NCBI RefSeq assembly: GCF_038502225.1
Contig: NW_027196451.1
Span: 26,762-90,761, forward strand
DNA from: Cherax quadricarinatus
Lineage: Eukaryota; Arthropoda; Malacostraca; Decapoda; Parastacidae
Length of the DNA stretch: 64,000 nucleotides
Direction: 5' to 3'
Positions 1 to 12,572 of the stretch are shown in pieces (the first letter of the stretch is position 1; each line of letters begins with the position of its first letter). The notes beneath the pieces are model-generated. The model was not told the DNA's origin, ran no database searches, and saw only the letters and a list, made by a program, of their open reading frames with translations. The position numbers and the translations under genes were made by a program.

Positions 1-535
1 GAGGTGGTTTGGTCATTTAGAGAATGGATCAAAGTAGAATGACATGGAGAGCGTATACATCTGTAGGGGAAGGGAGAAGGGGTAGGGGTCGTCCTCGAGA
101 AGGTTGGAGGGACAGTGCTAAAGAAGGTTTTGTGGGCGAGGGGCTTGGACTTCCAGCAAGCGTGCATGAGCGTGTTAGATAGGAGTGAATGGAGACAAAT
201 GGTATTTGGGACCTGACGAGCTGTTGGAGTGTGAGCAGGATAATATTTAGTGAAAGAATTCAGGGAAACCGGTTATTTTTATATAGCGGGACTTGAGTTC
301 TGGAAATGGGAAGTACAATGCCTGCTCTCTAAAGGAGGGGTTTGGGATATTGGCAGTTTGGAGGGATATGTTGTGTGTCTTTATACGTATATGCTTCTAA
401 ACTGTTGTACTTTGAGCACCTTTGCAAAAACAATGATTATGTGTAAGGTGAAAGTGTTGAATGATGAAAGTATTTTCTTTTTGGGGATTTTCTTTCTTTT
501 TGGGTCACCCTACCTCGGTGGGAGATGGCCTACTT

Positions 536-537
<2 letters not shown>
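1..537 (+). mobile_element. RTE-type LINE, 3' end (copy 1, cut by window edge)
   Basis: This stretch matches the last coding part and 3' UTR of the better-preserved RTE copy at 58680-59150. Shared landmarks are the FGHVER-type C-terminal region (here FGHLEN), the codons for SEWRQMVF just before the stop at about 211-213, the UTR phrase CAGGGAAACCGG, and the final GGTCACCCTACCTCGGTGGGA. The reading frame is broken by several stops, so the copy is dead. It ends in (TA)n at 539. The element class, EN plus RT with this C-terminus, is an RTE-like assignment from family knowledge. The 5' part lies outside the window. Confidence 0.8.

Positions 538-538
<1 letters not shown>

Positions 539-624
<86 letters not shown>
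539..624. repeat. (TA)n microsatellite
   Basis: Uninterrupted TA dinucleotides, about 43 copies, directly downstream of the RTE 3' UTR. The tail of that LINE family at 59150 also runs into TA repeats, so the run may have grown from the tail or been the insertion site. Confidence 0.98.
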
Positions 625-629
<5 letters not shown>

Positions 630-653
630 AACCACGAACGAGTGGTATTGACT

Positions 654-856
654 AATAACAACACTGCGCTAGCCAAGGATTCGAACCCATGTTGTACTTG
701 TCTGCCTCATGGTAAGCGAGAACATGACGCTTTAAATCACAGAACCATCCAGCCCCGTGGGTGGTCCTGTGGTTTAAAGCGTCATGTGGTTCTCGGTTAC
801 TATAAGGCAGGCAAGTACAACATGGGTTCGAATCCTTGGCTAGCGCAGTGTTGTTA

Positions 857-858
<2 letters not shown>
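654..858. mobile_element. tRNA-derived SINE inverted pair (palindrome)
   Basis: Two arms of about 98 bp face each other around a spacer of roughly 9 bp near 751-759. The right arm read forward has an A-box-like TGGTTTAAAGC at 770-780 and a perfect B-box GGTTCGAATCC about 824-834. The left arm carries the same elements on the minus strand. Arms differ at roughly ten places. The acceptor and T stems do not pair as in a working tRNA, so this is a SINE head rather than a tRNA gene. Both sides abut (TA)n, which hides any target duplication. Confidence 0.75.

Positions 859-860
<2 letters not shown>

Positions 861-942
<82 letters not shown>
861..942. repeat. (TA)n then (TG)n microsatellite
   Basis: About 35 TA units followed by six TG units, directly 3' of the SINE palindrome. 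Confidence 0.97.
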
Positions 943-1440
943 AGTGTGTAATCGTGCCAAATACGTAAAGCTGGTCGATGAGCAAGAATTCGCTTAAAAT
1001 TAAGTCCTTTCTAAAATTTTCTCTTATCCTTTTCAAGTTATATTTTTTTCATTTATCTTAATGTAAAAATTAATTTTGTACCAAAAGAGCCTTAGGAAAG
1101 CTTACCTAGCCTAATTAAAACAAGCGCAATTTAATTTAGCATAATGCAACTAAATTAATTGACAGTCAATGTACAAATATACAAATGAAATCTCATAAAT
1201 GATTTCGTTACCAGATTTTTTAACAAAGATTCAGTAATTATCTTTTTAAAATTACACAGAGAAGAAATTGTGATTAAATTCCCTGAATCGTTTCTGAATA
1301 TCTTTCGTTTCCTCGGACAGTGTGTGACTCTTGTGTGTTTAGCGCTCCTCCATGAAAGGGATGATAATGCAAAGTGAAGTATATTTTTAAAAGTCATCGG
1401 CCGTTTTCCACCAGGAAAAAGTCACCAACCCGTGTTTATC
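943..1440. other. AT-rich unique DNA, no feature seen
   Basis: No repeat, domain or RNA signature recognised. The only open frames are short and run through AT-rich sequence. Confidence 0.6.
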
Positions 1441-3571
1441 TCACAAGACATAGTGAGACACCAAGACATAGTGAGACACCAAGACGTGGTGAGACACCAA
1501 GACATAGTGAGACACCAAGACAGTAACACACCAAGACATAGTGAGACACAAAGACATAGTGAGACACCAAGACATAGTGAGACACCAAGACAGTAACACA
1601 CCAAGACAAAGTGAGACACCAAGACATAGTGAGACACCAAGACATAGTGAGACACCAAGACATAGTGAGACACCAAGACAGTAACACACCAAGACACAGT
1701 GAGACACCAAGACATAGTGAGACACCAAGACATAGTGAGACACCAAGACATAGTGAGACACCAAGACAGTAACACACCAAGACATAGTGAGACACCAAGA
1801 CGTGGTGAGACACCAAGACATAGTGAGACACCAAGACATAGTGAGACCCAAGACATAGTGAGACCCAAGACATAGTGAGACACCAAGACGTGGTGAGACA
1901 CCAAGACATAGTGAGACACCAAGACATACTGAGACACCAAGACGTGGTGAGACACCAAGACATAGTGAGACACCAAGACATAGTGAGACACCAAGACAGT
2001 AACACACCAAGACATAGTGAGACACCAAGACGTGGTGAGACACCAAGACATAGTGAGACACCAAGACATAGTGAGACCCAAGACATAGTGAGACCCAAGA
2101 CATAGTGAGATACCAAGACGTGGTGAGACACCAAGACATAGTGAGACACCAAGACATAGTGAGACCCAAGAAATAGTGAGACCCAAGACATAGTGAGACA
2201 CCAAGACATAGTGAGACACCAAGACATAGTGAGACACCAAGACATAGTGAGACACCAAGACAGTAACACACCAAGACAGTAACACACCAAGACATAGTGA
2301 GACACCAAGACGTGGTGAGACACCAAGACATAGTGAGACCCAAGACATAGTGAGACCCAAGACATAGTGAGACACCAAGACAGTAACACACCAAGACATA
2401 GTGAGACACCAAGACGTGGTGAGACACCAAGACATAGTGAGACCCAAGACATAGTGAGACCCAAGACATAGTGAGACACCAAGACATAGTGAGACACCAA
2501 GACATAGTGAGACACCAAGACATAGTGAGACACCAAGACATAGTGAGACACCAAGACATAGTGAGACACCAAGACATAGCGAGATCCAAGACATAGCGAG
2601 ACACCAAGACATAGTGAGACACCAAGACATAGTGAAACACCAAGACATAGCGAGACCCAAGACATAGTGAGACACCAAGACATAGTGAGACACCAAGACA
2701 TAGCGAGACCAAAGACATAGTGAGACACCAAGACATAGTGAGACACCAAGACATAGTGAGACACCAAGACATAGCGAGACCCAAGACATAGCGAGACACC
2801 AAGACATAGTGAGACACCAAGACATAGTGAAACACCAAGACATAGCGAGACCCAAGACTTAGTGAGACACCAAGACATAGTGAGACACCAAGACATAGCG
2901 AGACCCAAGACATAGTGAGACACCAAGACATAGTGAGACACCAAGACAGTGAGACACCAAGACATAGTGAGACACCAAGACATAGTGAGACACCAAGACA
3001 TAGTGAGACACCAAGACATAGTGAGACACCAAGACATAGTGAGACACCAAGACAGACACCAAGACATAGCGAGACCCAAGACATAGCGAGACACCAAGAC
3101 ATAGTGAGACACCAAGACATAGTGAGACACCAAGACATAGTGAGACACCAAGACATAGTGAGACACCAAGACATAGTGAAACACCAAGACAGAGTGACAC
3201 ACCAAGATAGTGAGACACCAAGACAGAGTGACACACCAAGATAGTGAGACACCAAGACAGAGTGACACACCAAGATAGTGAGACACCAAGACAGAGTGAC
3301 ACACCAAGATAGTGAGACACCAAGACAGAGTGACACACCAAGATAGTGAGACACCAAGACAGAGTGACACACCAAGATAGTGAGACACCAAGACAGAGTG
3401 ACACACCAAGATAGTGAGACACCAAGACAGAGTGACACACCAAGATAGTGAGACACCAAGACAGAGTGACACACCAAGATAGTGAGACACCAAGACAGAG
3501 TGACACACCAAGATAGTGAGACACCAAGACAGAGTGACACACCAAGATAGTGAGACACCAAGACAGAGTGA
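1441..3571. repeat. 18-bp minisatellite array
   Basis: Tandem units of GAGACACCAAGACATAGT with variants: a 17-bp form (GAGACCC...), a form with CGTGGT in place of CATAGT, and forms with CAGTAACACACCAAG insertions. Over 110 units are present. Because 18 is divisible by three and the minus strand lacks stops, very long frames (over 700 codons) stay open there; they encode only the repeat (SLCLGV, HYVLVS) and are not a gene. The array is heterogeneous in its left two thirds and becomes regular near its right end. Confidence 0.97.
3172..3571. repeat. 34-bp higher-order sub-array
   Basis: The last 400 bp of the 18-bp array switch to a strict 34-bp period: one unit ending in CAGAGT plus a shortened unit containing GACACACCAAGATAGT. 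About 12 copies are nearly identical, against the mixed units to their left, which suggests recent local amplification. Confidence 0.93.
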
Positions 3572-3797
3572 CACTTAGAGTGATCGTCCAAGGTAGAGTA
3601 ATCTTTCAAGAGAAAGTGACGCACTGATACACAATGACTTATCATTTCATTGACTGAATTACGATCATTCAAGTTTCAGGTATTTACATATTCTACATTC
3701 TGTGTTCAGTCTCTACTCTGTGTTATATTTAATGTTTTACTAGTCGAAAATAAGAGTACGTAGCACATGTACAGGAGCCATCAAACTCCCTCTGCAC

Positions 3798-6700
3798 GCG
3801 ACCATCGTACACTGGTGTAGCGACCATTGTACACTGGTGTAGCGACCATCGTACACTGGTGTAGCGACCATTGTACACTGGTGTAGCGACCATTGTACAC
3901 TGGTGTAGCGACCATTGTACACTGGTGTAGCGACCATTGTACACTGGTGTAGCGACCATCGTACACTGGTGTAGCGACCATTGTACACTGTTGTAGCGAC
4001 CATTGTACACTGGTGTAGCGACCATTGTACACTGTTGTAGCGACCATTGTACACTGGTGTAGCGACCATCGTACACTGGTGTAGCGACCATTGTACACTG
4101 TTGTAGCGACCATTGTACACTGGTGTAGCGACCATTGTACACTGTTGTAGCGACCATTGTACACTGTTGTAGCGACCATTGTACACTGGTGTAGCGACCA
4201 TTGTACACTGGTGTAGCGACCATCGTACACTGGTGTAGCGACCATTGTACACTGGTGTAGCGACCATTGTACACTGTTGTAGCGACCATTGTACACTGGT
4301 GTAGCGACCATTGTACACTGGTGTAGCGACCATTGTACACTGGTGTAGCGACCATTGTACACTGGTGTAGCGACCATTGTACACTGGTGTAGCGACCATT
4401 GTACACTGGTGTAGCGACCATTGTACACTGGTGTAGCGACCATTGTACACTGGTGTAGCGACCATTGTACACTGGTGTAGCGACCATTGTACACTGGTGT
4501 AGCGACCATTGTACACTGGTGTAGCGACCATTGTACACTGGTGTAGCGACCATTGTACACTGGTGTAGCGACCATTGTACACTGGTGTAGCGACCATTGT
4601 ACACTGGTGTAGCGACCATTGTACACTGGTGTAGCGACCATTGTACACTGGTGTAGCGACCATTGTACACTGGTGTAGCGACCATTGTACACTGGTGTAG
4701 CGACCATTGTACACTGGTGTAGCGACCATTGTACACTGGTGTAGCGACCATTGTACACTGGTGTAGCGACCATTGTACACTGGTGTAGCGACCATTGTAC
4801 ACTGGTGTAGCGACCATTGTACACTGGTGTAGCGACCATTGTACACTGGTGTAGCGACCATTGTACACTGGTGTAGCGACTATTGTACACTGGTGTAGCC
4901 ACCATTGAACACTGGTGTAGCCACCATTGTACACTGGTGTCGCGACCATTGTACACTGGTGTAGCGATCATTGTACACTGGTGTAGCGACCATTGTACAC
5001 TGGTGTAGCGACCATTGTACACTGGTGTAGCGACCATTGTACACTGGTGTAGCGACCATTGTACACTGGTGTAGCGACCATTGTACACTGGTGTAGCGAC
5101 CATTGTACACTGCGACCATTGTACACTGGTGTCACGACCATTGTACACTGGTGTCGCGACCATTGTACACTGGTGTCACGACCATTGTACACTGGTGTAG
5201 CGACCATTGTACACTGGTGTCGCGACCATTGTACACTGGTGTAGCGACCATTGTACACTGGTGTGCGACCATTGCGACCATTGTACACTGGTGTAGCCAC
5301 CATTGTACACTGGTGTAGCCACCATTGTACACTGGTGTCGCGACCATTGTACACTGGTGTAGCGACCATTGTACACTGGTGTAGCGACCATTGTACACTG
5401 GTGTAGCGACCATTGTACACTGGTGTAGCGACCATTGTACACTGGTGTACAGCGACCATTGTACACTGGTGTAGCGACCATTGTACACTGGTGTAGCGAC
5501 CATTGTACACTGGTGTAGCGACCATTGTACACTGGTGTACACTGGTGCGACCATTGTACACTGGTGTAGCGACCATTGTACACTGGTGTAGCGACCATTG
5601 TACACTGGTGTAGCGACCATTGTACACTGGTGTAGCGACCATTGTACACTGGTGTAGCGACCATTGTACACTGGTGTAGCGACCATTGTACACTGGTGTA
5701 GCGACCATTGTACACATTGGTGTAGCGACCATTGTAGCGACCATTGTACACTGGTGTAGCGACCATTGTACACTGGTGTAGCGACCATTGTACACTGGTG
5801 TAGCGACCATTGTACACTGGTGTAGCGACCATTGTACACTGGTGTAGCGACCATTGTACACTGGTGTAGCGACCATTGTACACTGGTGTAGCGACCATTG
5901 TACACTGGTGTAGCGACCATTGTACACTGGTGTAGCGACCATTGTACACTGGTGTAGCGACCATTGTACACTGGTGTAGCGACCATTGTACACTGGTGTA
6001 GCGACCATTGTACACTGGTGTCATTGTACACGACCATTGTACACTGGTGTAGCGAACACTGGTGTAGCGATCATTGTACACTGGTGTAGCGACCATTGTA
6101 CACTGGTGTAGCGACCATTGTATACTGGTGTAGCGACCATTGTACACTGGTGTCGCGACCATTGTACACTGGTGTAGCGACCATTGTACACTGGTGTAGC
6201 GACCATTGTACACTGGTGTAGCGACCATTGTACACTGGTATAGCGACCATTGTACACTGGTGTCACGACCATTGTACACTGGTGTCGCGACCATTGTACA
6301 CTGGTGTCACGACCATTGTACACTGGTGTAGCGACCATTGTACACTGGTGTCGCGACCATTGTACACTGGTGTAGCGACCATTGTACACTGGTGTCACGA
6401 CCATTGTACACTGGTGTAGCGACCATTGTACACTGGTGTCGCGACCATTGTACACTGGTGTCACGACCATTGTACACTGGTGTAGCGACCATTGTACACT
6501 GGTGTCGCGACCATTGTACACTGGTGTAGCGACCATTGTACACTGGTGTAGCGACCATTGTACACTGGTGTAGCGACCATTGTACACTGGTGTCACGACC
6601 ATTGTACACTGGTGTAGCGACCATTGTACACTGGTGTCACGACCATTGTACACTGGTGTAGCGACCATTGTACACTGGTGTCGCGACCATTGTACACTGG

Positions 6701-6970
6701 TGTCACGACCATTGTACACTGGTGTAGCGACCATTGTACACTGGTGTCGCGACCATTGTACACTGGTGTAGCGACCATTGTACACTGGTGTAGCGACCAT
6801 TGTACACTGGTGTAGCGACCATTGTACACTGGTGTCACGACCATTGTACACTGGTGTAGCGACCATTGTACACTGGTGTCGCGACCATTGTACACTGGTG
6901 TCACGACCATTGTACACTGGTGTAGCGACCATTGTACACTGGTGTCGCGACCATTGTACACTGGTGTCAC
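3798..6970. repeat. 22-bp minisatellite with near-palindromic core
   Basis: About 144 tandem copies of a 22-bp unit: core ACCATTGTACACTGGT followed by a six-base linker, usually GTAGCG, with variants GTCGCG and GTCACG. The core is a 16-bp palindrome apart from one mismatched pair, centred on TGTACA. Occasional short units or 2-10 bp slips occur (about 5110, 5268, 5540, 5715, 6030). Because 22 is not a multiple of three, translation cycles through all frames (TPVYNGRYTSVQWSLHQC) without stops on the minus strand; these frames are repeat artefacts. Confidence 0.97.
6394..6877. repeat. 242-bp higher-order repeat (11 x 22 bp), two copies
   Basis: Coding the linkers as A (CAC), B (AGC), C (CGC), the units from 6394 read ABCABCBBBAB and then exactly ABCABCBBBAB again from 6636, followed by a partial third copy. 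This is a higher-order period of 11 units inside the 22-bp array. Confidence 0.88.
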
Positions 6971-7059
6971 ATACGAATCTTCACCGTTACAGAAATGTTG
7001 CATCACAAATATCAGAACTTTTAATGGGACACCTTTTTGTGTTAGCGATTAAAGTTAAG

Positions 7060-8140
7060 AATGAGACTGTTGTGCTACTGTTGTTGTTGTTGCACTGGCG
7101 GTTGCTAGTGTTATTGTTTTTATACTTGTTGCACTTGCGGTTGTTAGTGCTACTGTTGGTATTCTTGTTGCCCTGAAGTTGTTAGTGCTACTGTTGTTCT
7201 TGTTGCACTGGCGGTCGTTACTGGTGGTTATTAGTGCGTCTGTTATTCTTGTTGCACTGGTGGTTGTTGGTGCTACTGCTCTAGTTGCACTGGCGGTTGC
7301 TTGTGCTACCGTTATTATTCTTGTTGCACTGGCGGTTGCTAGTGCTACTGCTATTATTCTTGTTTCAGTGGCGGTTGCTTGTGCTACCGTTATTATTCTT
7401 GTTGCACTTACGGTTGCTAGTGCTACTGTGATAATTCTTGTTGCACTGGCGGTTGCTAGTGCTACTGTTATTCTTGTTGTAATGGGGTTGCTAGTGCTAC
7501 TGTTATTCTTGTTGCACTGGCAGTTGCTAGTGCTGTTATTCTTGTTGCACTGGCGGTTGCTAGTGCTACTGTTGTTACTCTTGTTGCACTATCGGTTGCT
7601 AGTGCTTCCGTTGTTCTTGTTGCACTAGTGGTTGCTAGTGCTACTGTGGTAACTGCAGTTGCGTCTGATACTGTTCTTTTTGTTGCACCTGCTGTTGCCA
7701 CTATTGCTGTTTTTGTTGCACCTGTTGTTGCACACTGTTGCTGTTTTTGTTGCACCTGCTGTTGCCACTATTGCTGTTTTTGTTGCACCTGTTGTTGCAC
7801 ACTATTGCTGCTTTTGTTGCACCTGCTGTTGCCACTATAGCTACTCTTCATCTAGCTGCTTCTTCTGCTCCTATATCTTCTATGACTGCTACTACTTTTA
7901 TTACTAACACTAATTCTACTACTACCATTTCTACCACTACTCATTCTACTATTATTAATACTGCTGGTAGTAAAACTACTTTCGCAAATAGTTTTACAAT
8001 TCATACTAATACTACCTGTACTGCTACTACTACCACTAGAACTATTACACCTATTTTTGCGACTACTGCTACAACAACTATCAATACTACTACAACTTTT
8101 ACTAGTACTTTACTACTGCTGCTGCTGTCAGCCTAATTTG
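7060..8140. repeat. Degenerate GTT/GCA-rich tandem repeat
   Basis: Imperfect units of about 33-39 bp built on TTGCACTGGCGGTTGCTAGT occupy 7085-7640. They then pass into CTGTTGCCACTATTGCTGTT-type units (7680-7850) and an ACTACTA-rich tail (7880-8110). Unit lengths are multiples of three, so the plus strand keeps frames of 130-150 codons open. The predicted peptides are low-complexity Val/Ala/Leu then Thr-rich runs with no domain, so I treat this as repeat rather than a gene. Confidence 0.8.
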
Positions 8141-8690
8141 GGTTATCATATTCGGTTGCTGTGATTTAGTTTCTCGAAGAATATAATAGATCTTCAGTAG
8201 TTTTATTGTTCTTTAAGTAAACACAATAATATTACAACGAAAATAAATATTCGTAATGTTGTGCGTTTGGTATATTTCAGGACTGCAAGAAAATTCCTTG
8301 GTATGTTTATCTCAGCAACGACCTCACAACACATTACAACAGAGCAACCCAGCAACGCCCTCGGAACACAATATCACCGCATCAGTGATACGAAGTTCTC
8401 AGTCGACTTCACACCACGGTGAAAATAATTGTAAGAAGCTCATACTGGACATTTATCCATAGACTTTCATGATCAGGCCCCCATCTCCGGGTGGTCAGGA
8501 AGCTGTATCTAGCAGGAGAAGAATTACAACTCGTGACTAACAGTAAGGTTCGCATTTGCATATTTGCTGGATCTCTGTAGTAAACACCGCCGCTGCTCTC
8601 TACGATCGGAAACAAAACAGTAACAGAAATATTTTTTTCAGGCTGTGCAGAGTGATGCGGAAGCTCTCTGCTGCTGCATTCTGCTACGTA
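8141..8690. other. Unique DNA, nothing recognised
   Basis: A 68-codon frame (8256-8462) and a 68-codon minus frame (8409-8615) exist, but neither has a domain, signal peptide or splice context that I can support. Confidence 0.55.
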
Positions 8691-9420
8691 GCTAGCTGCT
8701 AGGTAGTGGTAATGCTGGCTAAGTTATTGGTGGTGCTAGTGTGGTTATTGGTTGTGCTAGTATGGTGGAGCTGGCGAGTTATCAGAATCTGGTGATTATC
8801 ACCTACAAGTATGTGAAAAAAAAAAAAAACACATGGGATTATCAAGAAATTTATTGATATGTATTGTCCCTGGTGGACGAGAAGTATCCAGAATAAACGT
8901 TTTGTTTATTGCATTAGTGTTCTTTAACATATCTGCTGAGGTTATTGGCGAAATTAATAGTGATGTGAGATTATTAGTGTCATTGTTGAGGCTATTATTC
9001 GCTTTATTGAGGTTATTATTGGGAATTCTATCAATGGTGTTGGGTTATTAGCGGTGCTGGAGGAGGTATTAGTTATCGTGGTGGGATTAGTTTTGTTAGT
9101 GGGGTTTTTATTGATGCTGGTGGGGTTGTGGTGCTAGATAGATTATCAATGATGCTAGTGGGGTTATTTGTGGTGCTAGATAGTTTATCAATGATGCTAG
9201 TGGGGTTATTCATGATTCCATTGTAGTCATTGATGATTCTTAACTCATTAGTGATGCTGGTAAATTTATTGGCTGTTATTCGTGGTGCTGGTGAGGCAGT
9301 TGGCGAGGTTATTAGTAGTCGTGAGATGATTAATGGTACTGATGAGGCTCATTGTAGTGCTGGTGAGGTTGTTGAAGTTATTGGTAGTGCTGGTGATATT
9401 ATTGCTACGAGAGCCAACTG
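8691..9420. repeat. Degenerate GT/TA-rich minisatellite-like region
   Basis: Loose repetition of phrases such as GTGCTAG, GATGCTAGTGGGGTTATT and GGTTATT. Two better-preserved copies of a roughly 56-bp unit containing TTATCAATGATGCTAGTGGG lie at about 9146-9210. Open frames here are Leu/Val-rich repeats. Confidence 0.65.
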
Positions 9421-9573
9421 ATGGAGATGTAAGTCATCAGATTCAACACGGGAAATGCATGTGTCAGTATATCCTCCGTAATATTTTGTTGCCTTTTGTG
9501 TGTGGAAGAGAGAGAGGTGAAATACATTTCCAGACAAAATGGACAAAAATTAATGTCTGGGATGATGCAGACG

Positions 9574-9574
<1 letters not shown>

Positions 9575-9643
<69 letters not shown>
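9575..9643. repeat. (AAT)n microsatellite
   Basis: About 22 uninterrupted AAT trinucleotides between stretches of unique DNA. Confidence 0.98.
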
Positions 9644-9644
<1 letters not shown>

Positions 9645-9799
9645 GATGATGATAACCAAGACAACTTTTGTCTAACAAAAACAGAGTTTCTATGGTTTTC
9701 CAGAGGTTCTGAAAGTTATCAAGCGAATGTGATTAGGAAAATACTGAATAACACACACATACCATTGCAAGGAAAACTTTACAAAGCTCACAAATACCA

Positions 9800-10140
9800 T
9801 TTTAAATGAGTAATTTAAAGCACTCTCATATAGCATTATCAACAACACACCTCACAACACACAAATAACAGTGTTAATGAATCACTTCACAACACTCACA
9901 AATACCCTAGTTAAACACTTCTCAACACACTCCATAACACATGCGAAAAACAGAATTAACACAACACTCCACAACGCATACGAATAAAAGCATTAACAAA
10001 ACCCTCCACAACTCACAAACAGTACACAACACAAAATCCATTTCTATCAAAATACTACACAACACTGGCACACAAATAACAGTGGTAACAATGCGCTTCA
10101 CAACGCTCCGGTTATCCACAATAAACAACAAAGTTGAAAA
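9800..10140. repeat. Degenerate CACAAC-rich repeat
   Basis: Phrases like CTCCACAAC, CACAACACTC and ACAAATAACAGTG recur at about 50-60 bp intervals with heavy divergence. It looks like an old minisatellite. No coding potential is evident. Confidence 0.55.
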
Positions 10141-11565
10141 GCTCGCACATACTCGAGGACATTAAGCTCTACAAACACCATCTTGTTTCATTTGCAGTAT
10201 TTTCTCGACTGTCGTTCTCATGGCAAACGTGCTTGAGGTATAAAAAAATAAAGAAAACAGAAGATATCTTGTTTACAGAGGCACACTACGTTTCGTTCAC
10301 ATGTAGCGAATTCTCGCAAGTGAACGAAATGTGTAGCTCAGTAAATAAAGGTTCTTCTGTTTCCTTAAATCTTTTATCACCGCTTGTCGGCTGTTGCTAT
10401 AATTTCACATGTCTGAGGTACGTTACTTCAGCGGAACCTCTGAAAACCTCCTGTCATGATCTCCCTCCTGCAGTATTAATCGTAAATATTACTCGCTCGC
10501 CTCAGAAAAATAGAAAATCTGCTTATTTTTTTTTAAGTGAACAACCTGACCATATCTCTACCATGATCTGAACGTTAGGTAATACTTTATTGTACATATA
10601 CGAAACTACAAGATATTCTTTAGAACTAAGTATGTTGAATTTTTTATGTTGTCTGATATGGTCAGAGGACTAGTAGTAAGTGTCTCATGAAGTCAGAGTC
10701 ACAACACAAGCAGAAATCTATTGCGTCTTTTCTAAAGTTGTCAGAAAGTAGATAAGCAATGTTCAGTTAACTGTGGAAGTGAACAACCTCTTTCATTTAT
10801 GTTAAACTTCTTACTGAAGATTCAATGAGCCATTGAGTTTATTATAAAGTTTTCAGTACACTTTTCTGGAGAATTTCCCGTGAATAAATTAATAGCTTAG
10901 TTCTTCAGTACTGTAAACAGTAAAGCTAAGTAACCTTCTTCATTATACCTGTGTTACACTGCAGTAGCTGAGTAGTGAAAGTCCTGATATCTTGACGATA
11001 CATATATCTTATTGGTAGTTATAAAATGCTTGTTTAATTAATGATAGCGTAAGAGCAGTTTATGAAACTCTCTGATGTCTAATGCATGACTCCCTGAATG
11101 TTGGCCATGCAATACATTATACTCTACCATGCACATCACTTGGCTTGGAAACAATAATGGACAACTCACCCTTAAGAGAACATTGGTTTACCGCATCACA
11201 GAGCCCGAGCACACAAACAATAAATCAGTCTCGTCTGGGTGGAGAGTTTCCATTCTGTGTTTTAGGTTAAATTATACCTGAGATAGATGAAATGTGATTA
11301 CGTGCTTTGTACTGTTTGTAGGTATAGTGTCGTCGTGATGCATTCAGAATAAGATGTGATATAGCTAGCACCATCAGGTGTAGTGTTGACATAACTAGAG
11401 AGAGCATATGTCGTGATGAAGTAGCCAACACTATTAAGTGTAGTGTTGACGAGAGTCGTTGTTACGTAGCAAAGGTCAGTAGATTTCATGGGGACGTAAA
11501 CAGCATCAAGCATATGACAAGAACAACTCAACGAAGTGGATGACTGAATCTCTCGTCAGTGCTTA
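10141..11565. other. AT-rich unique DNA, nothing recognised
   Basis: I see no mobile-element domain, RNA gene or tandem repeat. The 145-codon plus frame at 10134-10571 has no domain, and its neighbours give no support for a gene. A host intron or intergenic DNA is equally possible. Confidence 0.5.
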
Positions 11566-11587
11566 ACAGATACTCGGATATGAGAGA

Positions 11588-11850
<263 letters not shown>

Positions 11851-12570
11851 AGACAGACAAACATAAAGAGAAAAAAATAAACAAAATTCAAATTAATTCT
11901 TTTATATTCGTAAGAAATTAAAGTTTATTGAGGTTCTACCATTTCTTCTTTTATCAGATATTCTGAGATCATATTCACACAACCTGAAAGGATCAAAGAG
12001 TTCAATTTCCGCCGCAACTCTTGGATTAATTTACATATTAAAATCTTGGGGAGTTAATATGAGGCCTTGAGTATGAAGGTATTTACATAACGTTCATATC
12101 AATGATAACATAATAATAACTTACTCATGATAACTACTGAAAATAAGCCGAGGATAATATACTAATAGTAACACAACAATAGTTTACTAGAACCAAAGTA
12201 TTGTAACATTCTAACGATAACAATACAGTTTCGTACTGAATAAAATTATGATTCTGGTTTGTTAGCAACACAGGAACATAGACCAAGACATTTAGTCTCT
12301 TTTCTGTCTCATAAGCACTTTTAATGACATAAATATCGCTATTATTACTGTTTACAATCAGTAGTAACTGTACATTAATGTGAAAGCTCGACGGTTTTCT
12401 TGTTATTCTTTAATATTTTTTGCCAGTGTAGTGTTTCCTTAAAATTCTATGGAGAAATGCGTTAGAATCTTCCTTTCGTAAATAATGATAACAATGCTGA
12501 AGCAAAGAACCAGAACCATAAAGTTAATGTAAACACAGAGAAGAAATTTTTTAAGTCAAGTTGTTTGAAT
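11851..12570. other. AT-rich unique DNA, nothing recognised
   Basis: No feature supported. It separates the GA tract from the 27-bp array. Confidence 0.55.
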
Positions 12571-12572
12571 GT

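Noticed and set aside
804..850. Functional tRNA gene
   Set aside because: The B-box is perfect but the T stem does not pair beyond three bases, and the copy lies in a palindrome.
1422..3672. Minus-strand frames of 477-743 codons
   Set aside because: They translate only the 18-bp repeat and are open in more than one frame over the same DNA, so they are a by-product of a stop-free unit.
3729..7006. Minus- and plus-strand frames of 60-460 codons through the 22-bp array
   Set aside because: The same peptide repeat appears in every frame; no start, domain or flanking gene structure.
7179..8136. Putative membrane proteins (Leu/Val/Ala-rich plus frames)
   Set aside because: Low-complexity translations of a GTT/GCA repeat; the hydrophobicity follows from codon content.
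10134..10571. 145-codon host gene
   Set aside because: No domain, no codon or neighbour support; mixed-composition reading of AT-rich DNA.
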